From NCBI GenBank assembly GCA_900466875.1, contig UBNQ01000025.1, positions 124,001 through 188,000 of the forward strand: a DNA stretch of 64,000 nt. Direction: 5' to 3'. Shown here one piece after another: positions 15,431-24,920 of the stretch. Below the pieces are notes generated by a model. That model was not told where the DNA came from, ran no database searches, and was given only the letters and a program-made list of their open reading frames with translations. The stretch comes from Hyphomicrobiales bacterium (GTDB lineage Bacteria > Pseudomonadota > Alphaproteobacteria > Rhizobiales > Rhizobiaceae). Numbering within the stretch: position 1 is the stretch's first letter; every line of letters starts with the position of its first letter. The translations under genes and the position numbers were made by a program.

Positions 15431-18400
15431 TCATACTCCTTGCGGCCGGCGGAGATCGAGCGTCAGGGGGAATTCGGGCGAAGGCGTCTCCGGCAAAAGG
15501 GGATAAAATCCCGCCGTGTGACCCCAGGGCTCGAACCGCGCCAGACGCCGCGCTTCCGCCTCGTTGCCGTTCACAGGGAAGGTCTCATAATTGCGGCCGC
15601 CCGGATGCGCAACATGATATCTGCAGCCGCCAATGGCGCGGCCAGACCATGTATCATAAATGTCGAATGTGAGCGGCGTGTTAACCGGCAACATCGGATG
15701 CAGGCCGGACCTCGGCTGCCATGCCTTGAAACGGATGCCGGCGACCGAGACGCCGGCCTGATCCGTCTGCTTCAACGGCACCGCGCGGCCATTGCAGGCG
15801 ACAGTGTAGCGGGATGGGTTGGAGGTTTCGAGCCGAACCTGAAGTCGCTCGACCGAACTGTCGACGTAACGCACCGTGCCGCCGATCGCACCCTGTTCGC
15901 CCATCACATGCCAGGGCTCGAGCGCTTGCCTCAGTTCCAGCCTGGCGCCTTCGTATTCCACCTCGCCGAAGAAGGGGAAGCGGAATTCGAGCTGTGCCTC
16001 GAACCATTCGGGGCGCAGGTTGAAGCCGTTTTCGCGCAGGTCCTGCAGCACATCCATGAAATCGGCCCAGATGTAGTGGCCGAGCATGAAGCGGTCCGCG
16101 AGCGCCGTGCCCCAACGGGTAAACTTGCCCTGCAACGGGTTCTTCCAGAACCGGGCGATCAGCGCGCGGACCAGAAGCTGCTGGGCAAGCGACATGCGGG
16201 CGTTCGGCGGCATCTCGAAGCCGCGGAATTCCACAAGGCCGAGGCGACCGGTCGGGCCGTCGGGCGAAAACAGCTTGTCGATGCAGATTTCCGAGCGGTG
16301 GGTATTGCCGGTGACGTCGGTCAGGAGATTGCGGAACAGGCGATCGACCAGCCAGGGCAGAGGCGGAACGCCCTGACCGGGCGCCGGGACCTGCGCCAGC
16401 GCGATTTCAAGTTCGTACATGGAATCGTGGCGGGCCTCGTCTATGCGCGGCGCCTGGCTGGTCGGGCCGATGAACAGGCCGGAGAAGAGATAGGACAGTG
16501 ACGGGTGGCGCTGCCAGTGCAGCACGAGGCTTTTCAGCAGGTCCGGACGGCGCAGGAAGGGGCTGTCGTTCGGGTTCGCCCCGCCGACCACGACATGGTT
16601 GCCGCCGCCGGTGCCGGTGTGGCGGCCGTCGATCATGAACTTGTCGGCCCCGAGACGGGTCTGGCGGGCTTCCTCGTAGATCGTGGTGGTGATGTCGACC
16701 GTTTCCTTCCAGCTCGACGCCGGATGGATGTTGACCTCGATGACCCCCGGATCGGGTGCGACGCGGATGACGTTGATGCGCTCGTCATGCGGCGGCGCAT
16801 AGCCTTCGATATGGACGGGCAGGCCGATCTTGGTCGCGGCATTTTCGGCGGCGGCGATCAGTTCGAGATAGTCCTCGATCTTCTCGACAGGCGGCATGAA
16901 GACACAAAGGCGGCCATCGCGTGGTTCGACGGAAATGGCGGTGCGCACCGCGCCGCCGATTTCACCGAGCGTCTGCTCGATACGGCCGAGATTGGCCGCG
17001 TCGCCGGCCTTGAAGGAGGATTCCGGCATGGCCCGACCCTGCGATGCATGCCCGGCAGGCACGAACGTATTTGGCAACGCGCCACGCGGGATCGATGGAT
17101 CGGCTTCGTGGATATAGGGAAATTGCGAGGGCGGAATATGGGGCAGGGTGCCGAGCGGCAGACGGTATCCGACCGGGCTGTCGCCGGGCACGAGGAAGAT
17201 GCGGCCGCGGCGGGTGCGCCACTTTTCACTGATCCAGCGTCGGCTAACGGGAGAGCCGCTCGAATCCCCCTTGGCCTGCGCATTCCACGCCTGTACGGGC
17301 AGGACATGGCCCGTGGGCTTTGTCAGGCCGCGCTCGAAAACGCGGGCGATGCGGTTGCGCTCTTCCGGATCCTTGAGTTTTGAATTGGACGGGTCGACAT
17401 TGTCCGGCAGCGAGCCTTCCTTGATGATCCATTCGGCCGGGTCTTCATAGGCCGGCACCACCATCTCTGCCGCGATGCCGAGTTCGCCGGCCAATGCTGT
17501 CATGAACTTTTCAGATTCGTCCTCTCCGACACCATGGTCGCCGCCTTCCGTTGCCACGAGGTCCGGGTTCTGCCAGATCGGTTTGCCGTCCTTGCGCCAG
17601 TAGAGCGAAAACGTCCAGCGCGGCAGGCTTTCGCCCGGATACCATTTGCCCTGGCCGTAATGCAGGAAACCGCCGGGGGCGAATTTTTCGCGCAGGCGGC
17701 GGATCAGGATGTCGGCCTTTTCGCGCTTGGTCGGGCCGACGGCATCCGTGTTCCATTCTTCCGACTCGAAATCGTCGATGGAAACGAAAGTCGGCTCGCC
17801 GCCCATGGTGAGGCGGACGTCCTGCGATGACAGGACGCGGTCCACCTCTTCGCCGAGATCGTTCAGTGCTTCCCAGCTTTCATCGGAAAACGGCTTGGTG
17901 ATGCGCGGGTGCTCGGCGACGCGGGTGACGTTCATGGCGAAGTCGAATGAAGTGTTCGCCTCGCCGAAATAACCGCCGGAAATCGGCGCGGCGTTAAGGT
18001 AATGCGGCGTTGCGGCCAGCGGAATATGGCTTTCGCCGGTCAGAAGACCGGAGGTCGGATCGAGGCCGACCCAGCCCGCGCCGGGCAGATAGACTTCGCA
18101 CCAGGCGTGAAGATCGGTGAAATCCACCTCGGTGCCGGAGGGGCCGTCGAGCGCTTTCAGGTCCGGCGTCAGCTGAATGAGGTAGCCGGAGACGAAACGT
18201 GTGGCGAAGCCGAGATTGCGCAGGATCTCGACGAGCAGCCAGCTCGTGTCGCGGCAGGAGCCGAGTGCTGCCGTCAGCGTCTCTTCCGGTGTCTGGACGC
18301 CGGGTTCCATGCGGATGACGTAACTGATGGCCTGCTGCAGACGCGCATTGATGCCGACGATCATGTCGACCGTCGGCTGGTCCGGCGACATGTCGAAATG

Positions 18401-18796
18401 TTTCAGATACTCGACCAGCGCCGGGCCGGGCGGTTCGGGTATCATGTAGATCGACAGGTCTTCGCTCAGTTCCTCGGGATATTTGAACGGCCATCTGGTG
18501 GCCTCTTCCTCGACGAAGAAATCGAACGGATTGTAGACCGTCATGTCGGCGACGAGATCGACCTCGATCTTGAATTCGGTGACGGGTTCCGGGAATACGA
18601 AGCGGGCGAGGTAGTTGCCGTAGGGATCCTGCTGCAGGTTGACGAAGTGGTTTTCCGGCGTGACCTTCAGCGAATGCGACAGCACTTTCGTGCGCGAGTG
18701 GGCGGCGGGCTTCAGTCTTATGATCTGGGGTCCGAGGCGGACGGGATTGTCGTATTTGTAATGGGTGAGGTGATAGATGCTCGCCTTGATCGACAT
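15431..18796 (-). CDS. DUF2126 transglutaminase, large form (1121 aa)
   Basis: The N-terminal 290 residues are a transglutaminase module: a beta domain ([24 protein letters not shown]) and a papain-fold core with Cys181 (LGSCRDTSW), His230 ([11 protein letters not shown]) and Asp246 (GLDPTSG). The remaining 800 residues are DUF2126, with recognisable blocks [46 protein letters not shown] and [12 protein letters not shown]. The C-terminal part ([14 protein letters not shown]) resembles a glutamine-synthetase/ATP-dependent ligase-like fold in published predictions; that is not provable here. First gene of the three-gene operon, ending 36 nt before the ATP-grasp gene's ATG. Probably cytoplasmic: no signal peptide. 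Confidence 0.88.
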   Translation of the reverse strand: MSIKASIYHLTHYKYDNPVRLGPQIIRLKPAAHSRTKVLSHSLKVTPENHFVNLQQDPYGNYLARFVFPEPVTEFKIEVDLVADMTVYNPFDFFVEEEATRWPFKYPEELSEDLSIYMIPEPPGPALVEYLKHFDMSPDQPTVDMIVGINARLQQAISYVIRMEPGVQTPEETLTAALGSCRDTSWLLVEILRNLGFATRFVSGYLIQLTPDLKALDGPSGTEVDFTDLHAWCEVYLPGAGWVGLDPTSGLLTGESHIPLAATPHYLNAAPISGGYFGEANTSFDFAMNVTRVAEHPRITKPFSDESWEALNDLGEEVDRVLSSQDVRLTMGGEPTFVSIDDFESEEWNTDAVGPTKREKADILIRRLREKFAPGGFLHYGQGKWYPGESLPRWTFSLYWRKDGKPIWQNPDLVATEGGDHGVGEDESEKFMTALAGELGIAAEMVVPAYEDPAEWIIKEGSLPDNVDPSNSKLKDPEERNRIARVFERGLTKPTGHVLPVQAWNAQAKGDSSGSPVSRRWISEKWRTRRGRIFLVPGDSPVGYRLPLGTLPHIPPSQFPYIHEADPSIPRGALPNTFVPAGHASQGRAMPESSFKAGDAANLGRIEQTLGEIGGAVRTAISVEPRDGRLCVFMPPVEKIEDYLELIAAAENAATKIGLPVHIEGYAPPHDERINVIRVAPDPGVIEVNIHPASSWKETVDITTTIYEEARQTRLGADKFMIDGRHTGTGGGNHVVVGGANPNDSPFLRRPDLLKSLVLHWQRHPSLSYLFSGLFIGPTSQAPRIDEARHDSMYELEIALAQVPAPGQGVPPLPWLVDRLFRNLLTDVTGNTHRSEICIDKLFSPDGPTGRLGLVEFRGFEMPPNARMSLAQQLLVRALIARFWKNPLQGKFTRWGTALADRFMLGHYIWADFMDVLQDLRENGFNLRPEWFEAQLEFRFPFFGEVEYEGARLELRQALEPWHVMGEQGAIGGTVRYVDSSVERLQVRLETSNPSRYTVACNGRAVPLKQTDQAGVSVAGIRFKAWQPRSGLHPMLPVNTPLTFDIYDTWSGRAIGGCRYHVAHPGGRNYETFPVNGNEAEARRLARFEPWGHTAGFYPLLPETPSPEFPLTLDLRRPQGV

Positions 18797-18956
18797 GCTG
18801 ATCCTTCAAATGCCCGTTTCGGGCGTTCCCACTGGATGCTTGTTTTTCGACCTCGTTAAGCGGGTCGGCGCATCACCATTGGGGCGAGTTTGTGCAATGC
18901 GGAAGAAGAAAGCAAGGACGATTGCGCGGTGCATATCCGGGCGTGCCGAGTTGGGC

Positions 18957-19409
18957 TCAATAGGGCCTGCCATCCTTGTGAACGAAACGGCCGTCGGCAT
19001 TGGCGCTTTTCATGTCGATGTCCGAACAGGTGGTCATGTCGTCATGGTGGCGTGACCCGATCTCGATGTAGATCGCGGTGACGGATGAGCGGTTGACCAT
19101 ATGGTGTCCGTTGCCGGAGTTCTTGGGAAAGGCTGCGGCATCGCCCGCGCGTAGCAGGGTTTCCCCACTATCTTCAATGAGAACCAGTTCGCCTGCCAGA
19201 ACAAGGACCATTTCGTCCTCGTGCGAATGCCAGTGACGCTGGCTCGACCAGCCTCCTGGCGGCAGATGCGTGAGGTTGACGCCGAAATCGGTCAATCCGC
19301 CGGCATTGCCGAGCCGTTGCCTGATGCGGTCGGCGCAGGGGGCGTCGAGGGGGAGAGGGTAGCCGGCCCCCTTTTCGGTCGGCACGGCAGAGACATCGAT
19401 CTTTGGCAT
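18957..19409 (-). CDS. cupin-domain protein
   Basis: 150 residues. A single cupin barrel with motif 1 as WSSQRHWHSHEDEMVLVLAGE (two His and a Glu as likely metal ligands) and motif 2 as FPKNSGNGHHMVNRSS (His). It is a small metal-binding beta-barrel; the reaction is unknown, and many such proteins are isomerases, dioxygenases or simply sensors. The frame is open further upstream, but ATG 19409 (MPKIDVSAVP...) follows a gagaaa stretch and matches the usual compact start. Divergent from the ABC protein gene at 19562 across about 150 bp. Confidence 0.85.
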   Translation of the reverse strand: MPKIDVSAVPTEKGAGYPLPLDAPCADRIRQRLGNAGGLTDFGVNLTHLPPGGWSSQRHWHSHEDEMVLVLAGELVLIEDSGETLLRAGDAAAFPKNSGNGHHMVNRSSVTAIYIEIGSRHHDDMTTCSDIDMKSANADGRFVHKDGRPY

Positions 19410-19561
19410 GGTTTTCTCCAAACTGGACCCTGTCGGTGACGATATAGAGTGATGACAGCCGGAAATCGAAGGTGAAGCCTCGCTGCCTGTACAACCTTTT
19501 ACCGCGTGGTAAGTCTGCAGGCAGCATAGAACTATGACATTGCGAGAGGAGCCATTCGCAG

Positions 19562-21385
19562 ATGTCGCAAACGTCCGCAGCACCGACCGAACCATACGAA
19601 CTTCCGCTTTCCGGCCAGCTTCGGATGATGATGGGAGCCTTCTGGGCTTCGCCCGTGAGGCGGCATCTGTTGCTGCTGTCGGTCGCGCTTCTGATCATCA
19701 TCGTCGCCACGACCTATGCGACCTATCGGCTGAACGAGTGGAACGGGCCATTCTACGATGCGCTGGAACGGCGCGACATGGCAGGTTTTCTGAAGCAGCT
19801 GGGCGTGTTCGGCATCATCGCGCTGTCGCTGACGCTGCTCAATGTCATCCAGACATGGCTCAACCAGACCACTGCCCTGAAGATGCGCGAAGGGCTGGCG
19901 CGCGATCTCGCCAATGTCTGGCTGACGCCGGGGCGTGCGCTGAAGCTTGCCGGAGCCGGTTCGATCGCCAACAATCCCGACCAGCGGCTGCATGAAGACA
20001 CTCGCATCCTGGCCGAAAACACGACGGCGCTTGCGATCGGTCTCGTCAACTCGACGATCCTGCTCGGCAGTTTCATCGGCGTCCTGTGGGCGATTTCGAC
20101 CGATTTCGGCTTCAACATTGCCGGCCATCACATCGTCATCCCCGGCTATATGCTGTGGGCCACCATTCTCTACGCGCTGACCGGTTCCGTGCTCAGCAAT
20201 GTCGTGGGAAGCATGCTGGCGCGGCTCAACGCTGACCGTTATGCCCGTGAGGCTGACCTGCGCTCGGCGCTGGTGCGCGCCAACGAGAACCTGAAGCCGA
20301 TCACGCTTGCCCGAGGCGAACCGAGCGAGCTTGCCCGCGTGCAGGGCGCGATCGATGGCGTGCTCGGCATGCTGCGCAAGCTCGCCTGGGCGCTCACCAA
20401 TCTCACCTGGGTATCCTCCGGTTTCGGCTGGCTGGCGCTGGTTGCGCCGATCATCATCGCCTCGCCGATGTATTTTTCCGGCGAGCTGACCTTCGGCGGG
20501 CTGATGATGGCTGTCGGCGCCTTCAACCAGGTGAACACGGCGCTGCGCTGGTATGTAACCAATTTCAGCGTCATCGCCGACTGGCGCGCGACGCTCGCGC
20601 GCGTTTCATTCTTCCGCAACGCATTGCTGATGGCGGACAAGCCGGCAAAGGAGGGCGAGGTCATCAGCTATCGGCACGACGCCGAAAGCGATGGGATTTC
20701 GGTCAAGGGTGTCGAGGTTTATGGCGAGCCGGACAGAGGCGCCGAAGGCCACGGCATCAAGCTGAAGGAGGATGGATTTACCGTCGAACCCGGTGAGCGG
20801 GTGATGGTCAATGGCGATCCGGGTACGGACCGTCATCTGTTCTTCCAGGCGCTTGCCGGCATATGGCCCTGGGGCAAGGGAGAAATCCGTCTGCCGCAGG
20901 CCAACGGGATCATCCTGATGCCGCAGGAAGGCTATCTGCCGACTGCGAAACTGCGCGATGTGATGACCTATCCTTCGGGTATTGCCGACGTGACCGATGA
21001 TGCGTTGAAGGCCGCGTTGCTGCAGGTGGGGCTCGATCGTTATGTCGATCATCTGGACAGGGTGGAGCGCTGGGATCGTGTCCTCGACAAGGAAGAGGAG
21101 GCGGCGCTGCAGGTGGCCAATGCGGTTCTGCGCAAGCCGGATTGGCTCGTCATGGACGACGTGCTCGAAGGGCTGGAACCGGAGGTGCGCGTGCAGCTGA
21201 TTGCCGTTCTCGAAGGGCTTGAGGGTACTGCGCTCATCTATGTCGGCCGCTCGGAAGATTTTGCCAGCCGGTTCAAGCCGAAGGTTTTCCATGTGGCCCC
21301 GCTGCACCCGAACGGAGCAACCGAGGGGAAGCTTCCGGACGGGGATAACGGGAACGATACCAGACGCGGCGGTGAAAACGCATGA
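19562..21385 (+). CDS. ABCD/SbmA-BacA-type ABC transporter with degenerate ATPase domain
   Basis: 607 residues: an SbmA/BacA-like membrane domain (about residues 25-340; YRLNEWNGPFYDALERRD, NPDQRLHEDT are family motifs, with the EAA-like DQR) fused to a C-terminal ABC ATPase half (YddA/peroxisomal ABCD architecture). The ATPase is unmistakable in layout but has lost its catalytic residues: Walker A reads GDPGTDRHL (residues 418-426) instead of GxxGxGK[S/T], the signature reads LDKEEEAAL, Walker B ends MDDV (531-534) without the Glu, and the H-loop reads YVGRSE. The Q-loop region ILMPQEGYLP is kept. The reading frame is intact, so this looks like an evolved pseudo-ATPase. The next gene overlaps by 4 nt (ATGA). 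Confidence 0.9.
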   Translation: MSQTSAAPTEPYELPLSGQLRMMMGAFWASPVRRHLLLLSVALLIIIVATTYATYRLNEWNGPFYDALERRDMAGFLKQLGVFGIIALSLTLLNVIQTWLNQTTALKMREGLARDLANVWLTPGRALKLAGAGSIANNPDQRLHEDTRILAENTTALAIGLVNSTILLGSFIGVLWAISTDFGFNIAGHHIVIPGYMLWATILYALTGSVLSNVVGSMLARLNADRYAREADLRSALVRANENLKPITLARGEPSELARVQGAIDGVLGMLRKLAWALTNLTWVSSGFGWLALVAPIIIASPMYFSGELTFGGLMMAVGAFNQVNTALRWYVTNFSVIADWRATLARVSFFRNALLMADKPAKEGEVISYRHDAESDGISVKGVEVYGEPDRGAEGHGIKLKEDGFTVEPGERVMVNGDPGTDRHLFFQALAGIWPWGKGEIRLPQANGIILMPQEGYLPTAKLRDVMTYPSGIADVTDDALKAALLQVGLDRYVDHLDRVERWDRVLDKEEEAALQVANAVLRKPDWLVMDDVLEGLEPEVRVQLIAVLEGLEGTALIYVGRSEDFASRFKPKVFHVAPLHPNGATEGKLPDGDNGNDTRRGGENA

Positions 21386-22116
21386 GCAACCATTCCTCCC
21401 CCACCAGAAACGGTCAGGGCCGAACCGGGCAATGCGTCGTTTGCGGCCGCACCTTTCCGCTGTCCAGGCTGCACAAGGCGGCAAGTCTCAGGCCGCATCT
21501 CTACGAAATGATCGCGGAGGAGGTGAAGGATTGCGCGTCCACCAGCCTGATCTGCGATGAAGATCTCGCACGCTTCCGGCGTCGTTATGTCGAGAGGCTT
21601 CTGGAGGAGGAGCGGGGTGAACTTTCCGATCTGGACCAGAAGGTGCTCGACAGCTTTGAAAAGGGCACGCTGACGGTGCAGACGAATTCGGCTGACGCGG
21701 CCGACAGAAAGTCGACTTTCGGCGAGAAGGTTGCCGACAAGGTCGCGTCCTTCGGCGGGTCGTGGACCTTCATCCTGTCCTTCATGGCCGTGCTCGTGAT
21801 CTGGATGGGCGTCAATGTCGTCGGCGTCTTTTCCCAGCCATTCGACCCCTTTCCGTTCATTCTCTTGAACCTCGTTCTCTCCTGCCTTGCCGCTCTGCAG
21901 GCGCCTGTCATCATGATGAGCCAGAAGCGGCAGGAGGAAAAAGACCGGATCCGCGCCGAGGACGACTACATGATCAATCTGCGGGCCGAACTCGAGATCC
22001 GGCAGTTGCACGAGAAGATCGACCACCAGATGGCCAAGCAGTGGGAACGGCTTGCCGAGCTTCAGCAGATCCAGATCGAGCTTCTCGAAAAACGGGATGA
22101 TCCGCGAAAGGGATGA
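21382..22116 (+). CDS. DUF1003 membrane protein with N-terminal zinc-ribbon-like motif
   Basis: 244 residues. The N-terminal part has Cys pairs in CVVCGRTFPLSRL and a later LICDED, suggesting a small metal-binding knob. The DUF1003 core (about 115-230) has two transmembrane segments, GGSWTFILSFMAVLVIWMGV and FILLNLVLSCLAALQAPVIM, followed by the typical MMSQKRQEEKDRIRAEDDYMINLRAELEI helix. DUF1003 proteins are widespread, with no agreed function. It overlaps the degenerate ABC gene by 4 nt (ATGA), so the two are translated together and probably act together. Confidence 0.88.
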   Translation: MSNHSSPTRNGQGRTGQCVVCGRTFPLSRLHKAASLRPHLYEMIAEEVKDCASTSLICDEDLARFRRRYVERLLEEERGELSDLDQKVLDSFEKGTLTVQTNSADAADRKSTFGEKVADKVASFGGSWTFILSFMAVLVIWMGVNVVGVFSQPFDPFPFILLNLVLSCLAALQAPVIMMSQKRQEEKDRIRAEDDYMINLRAELEIRQLHEKIDHQMAKQWERLAELQQIQIELLEKRDDPRKG

Positions 22117-22415
22117 TTGCCCTGCGCCTCGACGCTGGATGCATCGCCGGCAGGTCGTGCAACAAGTTCGTGATACCGCTCGAGTGATCGTTGCAATGGG
22201 CCGGAGACATCGCTAATAAGCCGTTGCGCTGGACGACCTGCGCCTTGAAACGTTCCGGGGACGGCCCCGAATCTCAAACGAGATCGGTATGCCGCCAGAG
22301 AACGCCTTTCCCAATCCTGTAGTCTCGACGGTTCGCGAAATTCGTATGCCCGGCAACGCTGTCGCGTCGTCGGGGCATCCTGTCTTGCCGTGCCCGTTTC
22401 ATACCAGAGGACATT
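22117..22415. other. 299-bp intergenic region upstream of the orphan atpB
   Basis: No gene is supported here. The only clear element is the ribosome site (agagga, about 4 nt before ATG 22416). No strong promoter hexamers or terminator hairpin were found. Confidence 0.5.
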
Positions 22416-23162
22416 ATGGCCGGACCCATTGAACAGTTCGAAATCAAGACGCTTGTCGATATCGGCATTGCGGGCGTGGACCTGAGTTTTACCAACGCAT
22501 CCGCTCACATGGTGCTGACGGTCGCGATCGCCAGCGCGTTCCTGCTGCTGGCTTCCAGCGGCAGGGCGCTTGTGCCGGGCAGATGGCAATCCAGCGCCGA
22601 AATCCTCTACGAATTCGTCATGAAGGTGCTGAAGGACAATGCAGGGGAAAGCGGCATGCGTTTCTTTCCGTTCGTCTTCTCGCTGTTCATGTTCATTCTC
22701 GTGGCAAACATGATCGGCATGTTTCCTTACGCCTTCACGGTCACCGCGCAGATTGTGGTGACGTTCGCCCTTGCCGCGCTCGTTTTTGCACTTGTCACGC
22801 TCTATGGGATTGCACGAAACGGATTTGGTTTCTTCCGGCTGTTCATGCCGGCAGGCGTGCCGCTCGCTCTTTCGCCGATCATCGTGCCGATCGAGATCAT
22901 TTCCTACATGTCGCGTCCGGTCAGCCACTCCGTCCGCCTCTTCGCGGTCATGCTGGCGGGGCACATCACGCTCAAAGTCTTTGCAGGCTTTGTCGTCTCG
23001 CTGGGCGGGTTCGGGGCTTTGGGAGTGGTTGGCGCCATATTGCCGCTATTCATGACGGTTGCCATCACGGCGCTCGAATTCATGATGGCCGGCATCCAGG
23101 CCTATGTCTTCACCATGCTGACCTGCATGTATCTCAACGATGCCCTGCATCCGGGGCATTGA
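22416..23162 (+). CDS. atpB: orphan F0F1 ATP synthase subunit a
   Basis: 248 residues, the normal length of alphaproteobacterial AtpB. It keeps the family core: AYEF-like region [62 protein letters not shown] and the C-terminal [21 protein letters not shown]. The proton-path arginine is present (Arg174), but position 178, normally Asn in RLFANMLAGH, is Val. In rhizobia atpB usually sits in atpI-atpB-atpE-atpF; here subunits c and b are absent on both sides and a terminator follows at once. It may be a second, divergent copy; whether another exists cannot be seen from this window. Confidence 0.92.
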   Translation: MAGPIEQFEIKTLVDIGIAGVDLSFTNASAHMVLTVAIASAFLLLASSGRALVPGRWQSSAEILYEFVMKVLKDNAGESGMRFFPFVFSLFMFILVANMIGMFPYAFTVTAQIVVTFALAALVFALVTLYGIARNGFGFFRLFMPAGVPLALSPIIVPIEIISYMSRPVSHSVRLFAVMLAGHITLKVFAGFVVSLGGFGALGVVGAILPLFMTVAITALEFMMAGIQAYVFTMLTCMYLNDALHPGH

Positions 23163-23170
23163 GGACGTTG

Positions 23171-23201
23171 AAGGCGCCGTCGGCGAGACGGCGCCTTTTC
23201 A
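23171..23201 (+). terminator. Rho-independent terminator after orphan atpB
   Basis: The hairpin aaggcgccgtc / gacggcgcctt with a short loop is followed by tttc, 9 nt past the atpB stop. It isolates atpB as a single-gene transcript and could also serve the convergent EamA gene. Confidence 0.8.
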
Positions 23202-23206
23202 TGTGA

Positions 23207-24103
23207 TCAAGCCGGGGTCTGCGGGACGGGAGCGGCATTCGGTCTGCGCAGGTTGAAGAGGTTGCCGGCAACGATCAGGGCCGCGCCGACGGCCATCAGT
23301 GTATCGACGCCTTCGGCATACATCAGATAACCGATCACGGCCGAAAGCGGCACGCGCAGATAATCCATCGGCATGGCCACCGTCGCGTCCGCGTAGGAGA
23401 GCGCCTTGGCGATGCAGAAATGCGCGAATGTGCCCGTGAAGGCGATGACGAAAATCCACGGCCAGACGCCGGCGGACGGCCATGTCCATGCCCGCAGCGC
23501 AGGGATGAGGCCGATGACCGACTGGATGATCAGCATCCAGAAGATGATCTTCGTCGCGCTGTCCGTGCGGGTCAGGAATTTGGTCGCGATGAAGGAGACG
23601 GCGAAGAAGAAGGCCGCGCCGAGCACGACAAGATGGCCGGGATCAAGCGGTGCTGCACCCGGCTTGATGATCAACAGCACGCCGACAAGGCCGAAGCCGA
23701 TCGCCACGCATTTGCGCCAGGTCAGGCGCTCGCCAAGGAACGTCGCTGCCATGAGAGCTGCCCAGATCGGTGCGGTAAATTCGATGGCGATCACCTGGGC
23801 CAGGGGGATCATGGTGATGCCCATCAGCCAGGTGGCCTGGCCTATGTAGTGGGCGACGTTACGGCCGATATGGCCCGGCAGGATGCCGGTTCGCATGGCC
23901 TTGAAGCCGCCTTCGCGAAAGACGAACGGGAGAAGCATGAAGAAGGCGATGACCGAGCGCATCTCCATTGCCTGGAAAACGTCGATTTCGCGTGTGACCT
24001 CACGCCCGGAAACCGCCATGAGCAGGAAGAGGGCGATCGATGCCATCATCCATGCCGCAGCTTTTGCGATCGATTGCGTGTTTTCCACCCCGTGTCTCCT
24101 CAT
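23207..24103 (-). CDS. EamA/DMT-family transporter
   Basis: 298 residues with about ten hydrophobic segments in two EamA repeats (e.g. AAAWMMASIALFLLMAV; VIAIEFTAPIWAALMAATFLGERL; FIVIAF-type second half with YAEGVDTLMAVGAALIVAGNLF). Members export metabolites such as amino acids or take up nucleotide-sugars, so the substrate cannot be inferred. ATG 24103 is preferred to a TTG at 24124. Convergent with the atpB copy. Confidence 0.88.
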   Translation of the reverse strand: MRRHGVENTQSIAKAAAWMMASIALFLLMAVSGREVTREIDVFQAMEMRSVIAFFMLLPFVFREGGFKAMRTGILPGHIGRNVAHYIGQATWLMGITMIPLAQVIAIEFTAPIWAALMAATFLGERLTWRKCVAIGFGLVGVLLIIKPGAAPLDPGHLVVLGAAFFFAVSFIATKFLTRTDSATKIIFWMLIIQSVIGLIPALRAWTWPSAGVWPWIFVIAFTGTFAHFCIAKALSYADATVAMPMDYLRVPLSAVIGYLMYAEGVDTLMAVGAALIVAGNLFNLRRPNAAPVPQTPA

Positions 24104-24207
24104 GCGGTATGCCGAATTCGGCAATGCCCTATCGTGTTTCGGAGGGCAATGGAAATGGCCTTAACGCCACAGTTGAAATCGCCGTGGCAAGACCGTCACG
24201 GCATTCC

Positions 24208-24780
24208 TCATGCTGTAAGACGTGCCAGTTGCGGAGCGATGATGGCGGCGAAGATTTCGGGTTTGCCAAGGGCCCGTGCGGAAAGCATTGCGCCGTGGAC
24301 CGACGCCATCAGTATCTGCGCCTCGTTTTCCGGTGTACCACCCAGTTTGAACAGCTCTTGCTTGGAGCCTGCCTTCAGGACCGAGGCGAGCCAACCGCCC
24401 AGATTTTCAAAATGCCGCCTGACATGCGAGGCAACGTCTTCCGGGAGAAGCTCCATTTCACTTGCCAGCATCGCGCAGATGCAAAAAGGCTCCGAAGCTT
24501 TTGTGATGCATGAACGCCAGTGATCGAAATAGGCCTGTAACTGATCGATTGGATTTGGAAGATTGGCGGATACCGATTTCAGGCCGTCTTCCGCTTGCTT
24601 CGCGTAACGCTGCAGCAGAACGGATACGAGCTGCGCCTTGGTGGGGAAGTGGTGGTGAATGCTGGCCTTTCGAATTCCTATGGCGTCCGAAATATCGGCA
24701 TAGCTGAAGCCGTTATAGCCACCTGCGGCAATCAGCGTCTGTGCCACGTCCAGTATTTTTTCCGAGGTTATCTGCGTCAT
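24208..24780 (-). CDS. TetR-family transcriptional regulator
   Basis: 190 residues. The N-terminal helix-turn-helix is YADISDAIGIRKASIHHHFPTKAQLVSVLLQRY, the TetR hallmark, followed by a helical ligand-binding domain. ATG 24780 (MTQITSEKIL...) matches the usual start. It is divergent from a membrane-protein gene at 24921, and the 140-bp space holds a perfect palindrome (24878-24901) that is a strong operator candidate. A YxFG-type repressor for the neighbour and for itself is the simplest reading. The ligand is unknown. Confidence 0.92.
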   Translation of the reverse strand: MTQITSEKILDVAQTLIAAGGYNGFSYADISDAIGIRKASIHHHFPTKAQLVSVLLQRYAKQAEDGLKSVSANLPNPIDQLQAYFDHWRSCITKASEPFCICAMLASEMELLPEDVASHVRRHFENLGGWLASVLKAGSKQELFKLGGTPENEAQILMASVHGAMLSARALGKPEIFAAIIAPQLARLTA

Positions 24781-24877
24781 GCCCTGCTGCCTATCTTCCG
24801 GTAGGAAGGGCGTCAATATCCATGGCCGATCCGGCTCCCGAACTTGTGACGAGGCTGAAGATTGACTGTTACCGCTA

Positions 24878-24901
24878 TGTCTACCTATTAGTAGGTAGAC
24901 A
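24878..24901. promoter_or_regulatory. probable TetR operator palindrome
   Basis: A perfect inverted repeat with 10-bp arms, TGTCTACCTA and TAGGTAGACA, separated by TTAG, ending 19 bp before the ATG at 24921 in the divergent space between the TetR gene and the membrane protein. Size and position fit a TetR-family dimer site blocking transcription of the downstream gene. Confidence 0.8.
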
Positions 24902-24920
24902 CCAAAGCAAGGAATTTTTC

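Noticed and set aside
22062..22964. 300-codon minus-strand frame over the orphan atpB
   Set aside because: Antisense to a well-conserved membrane protein; composition dominated by His, Arg and Glu as in other shadows.
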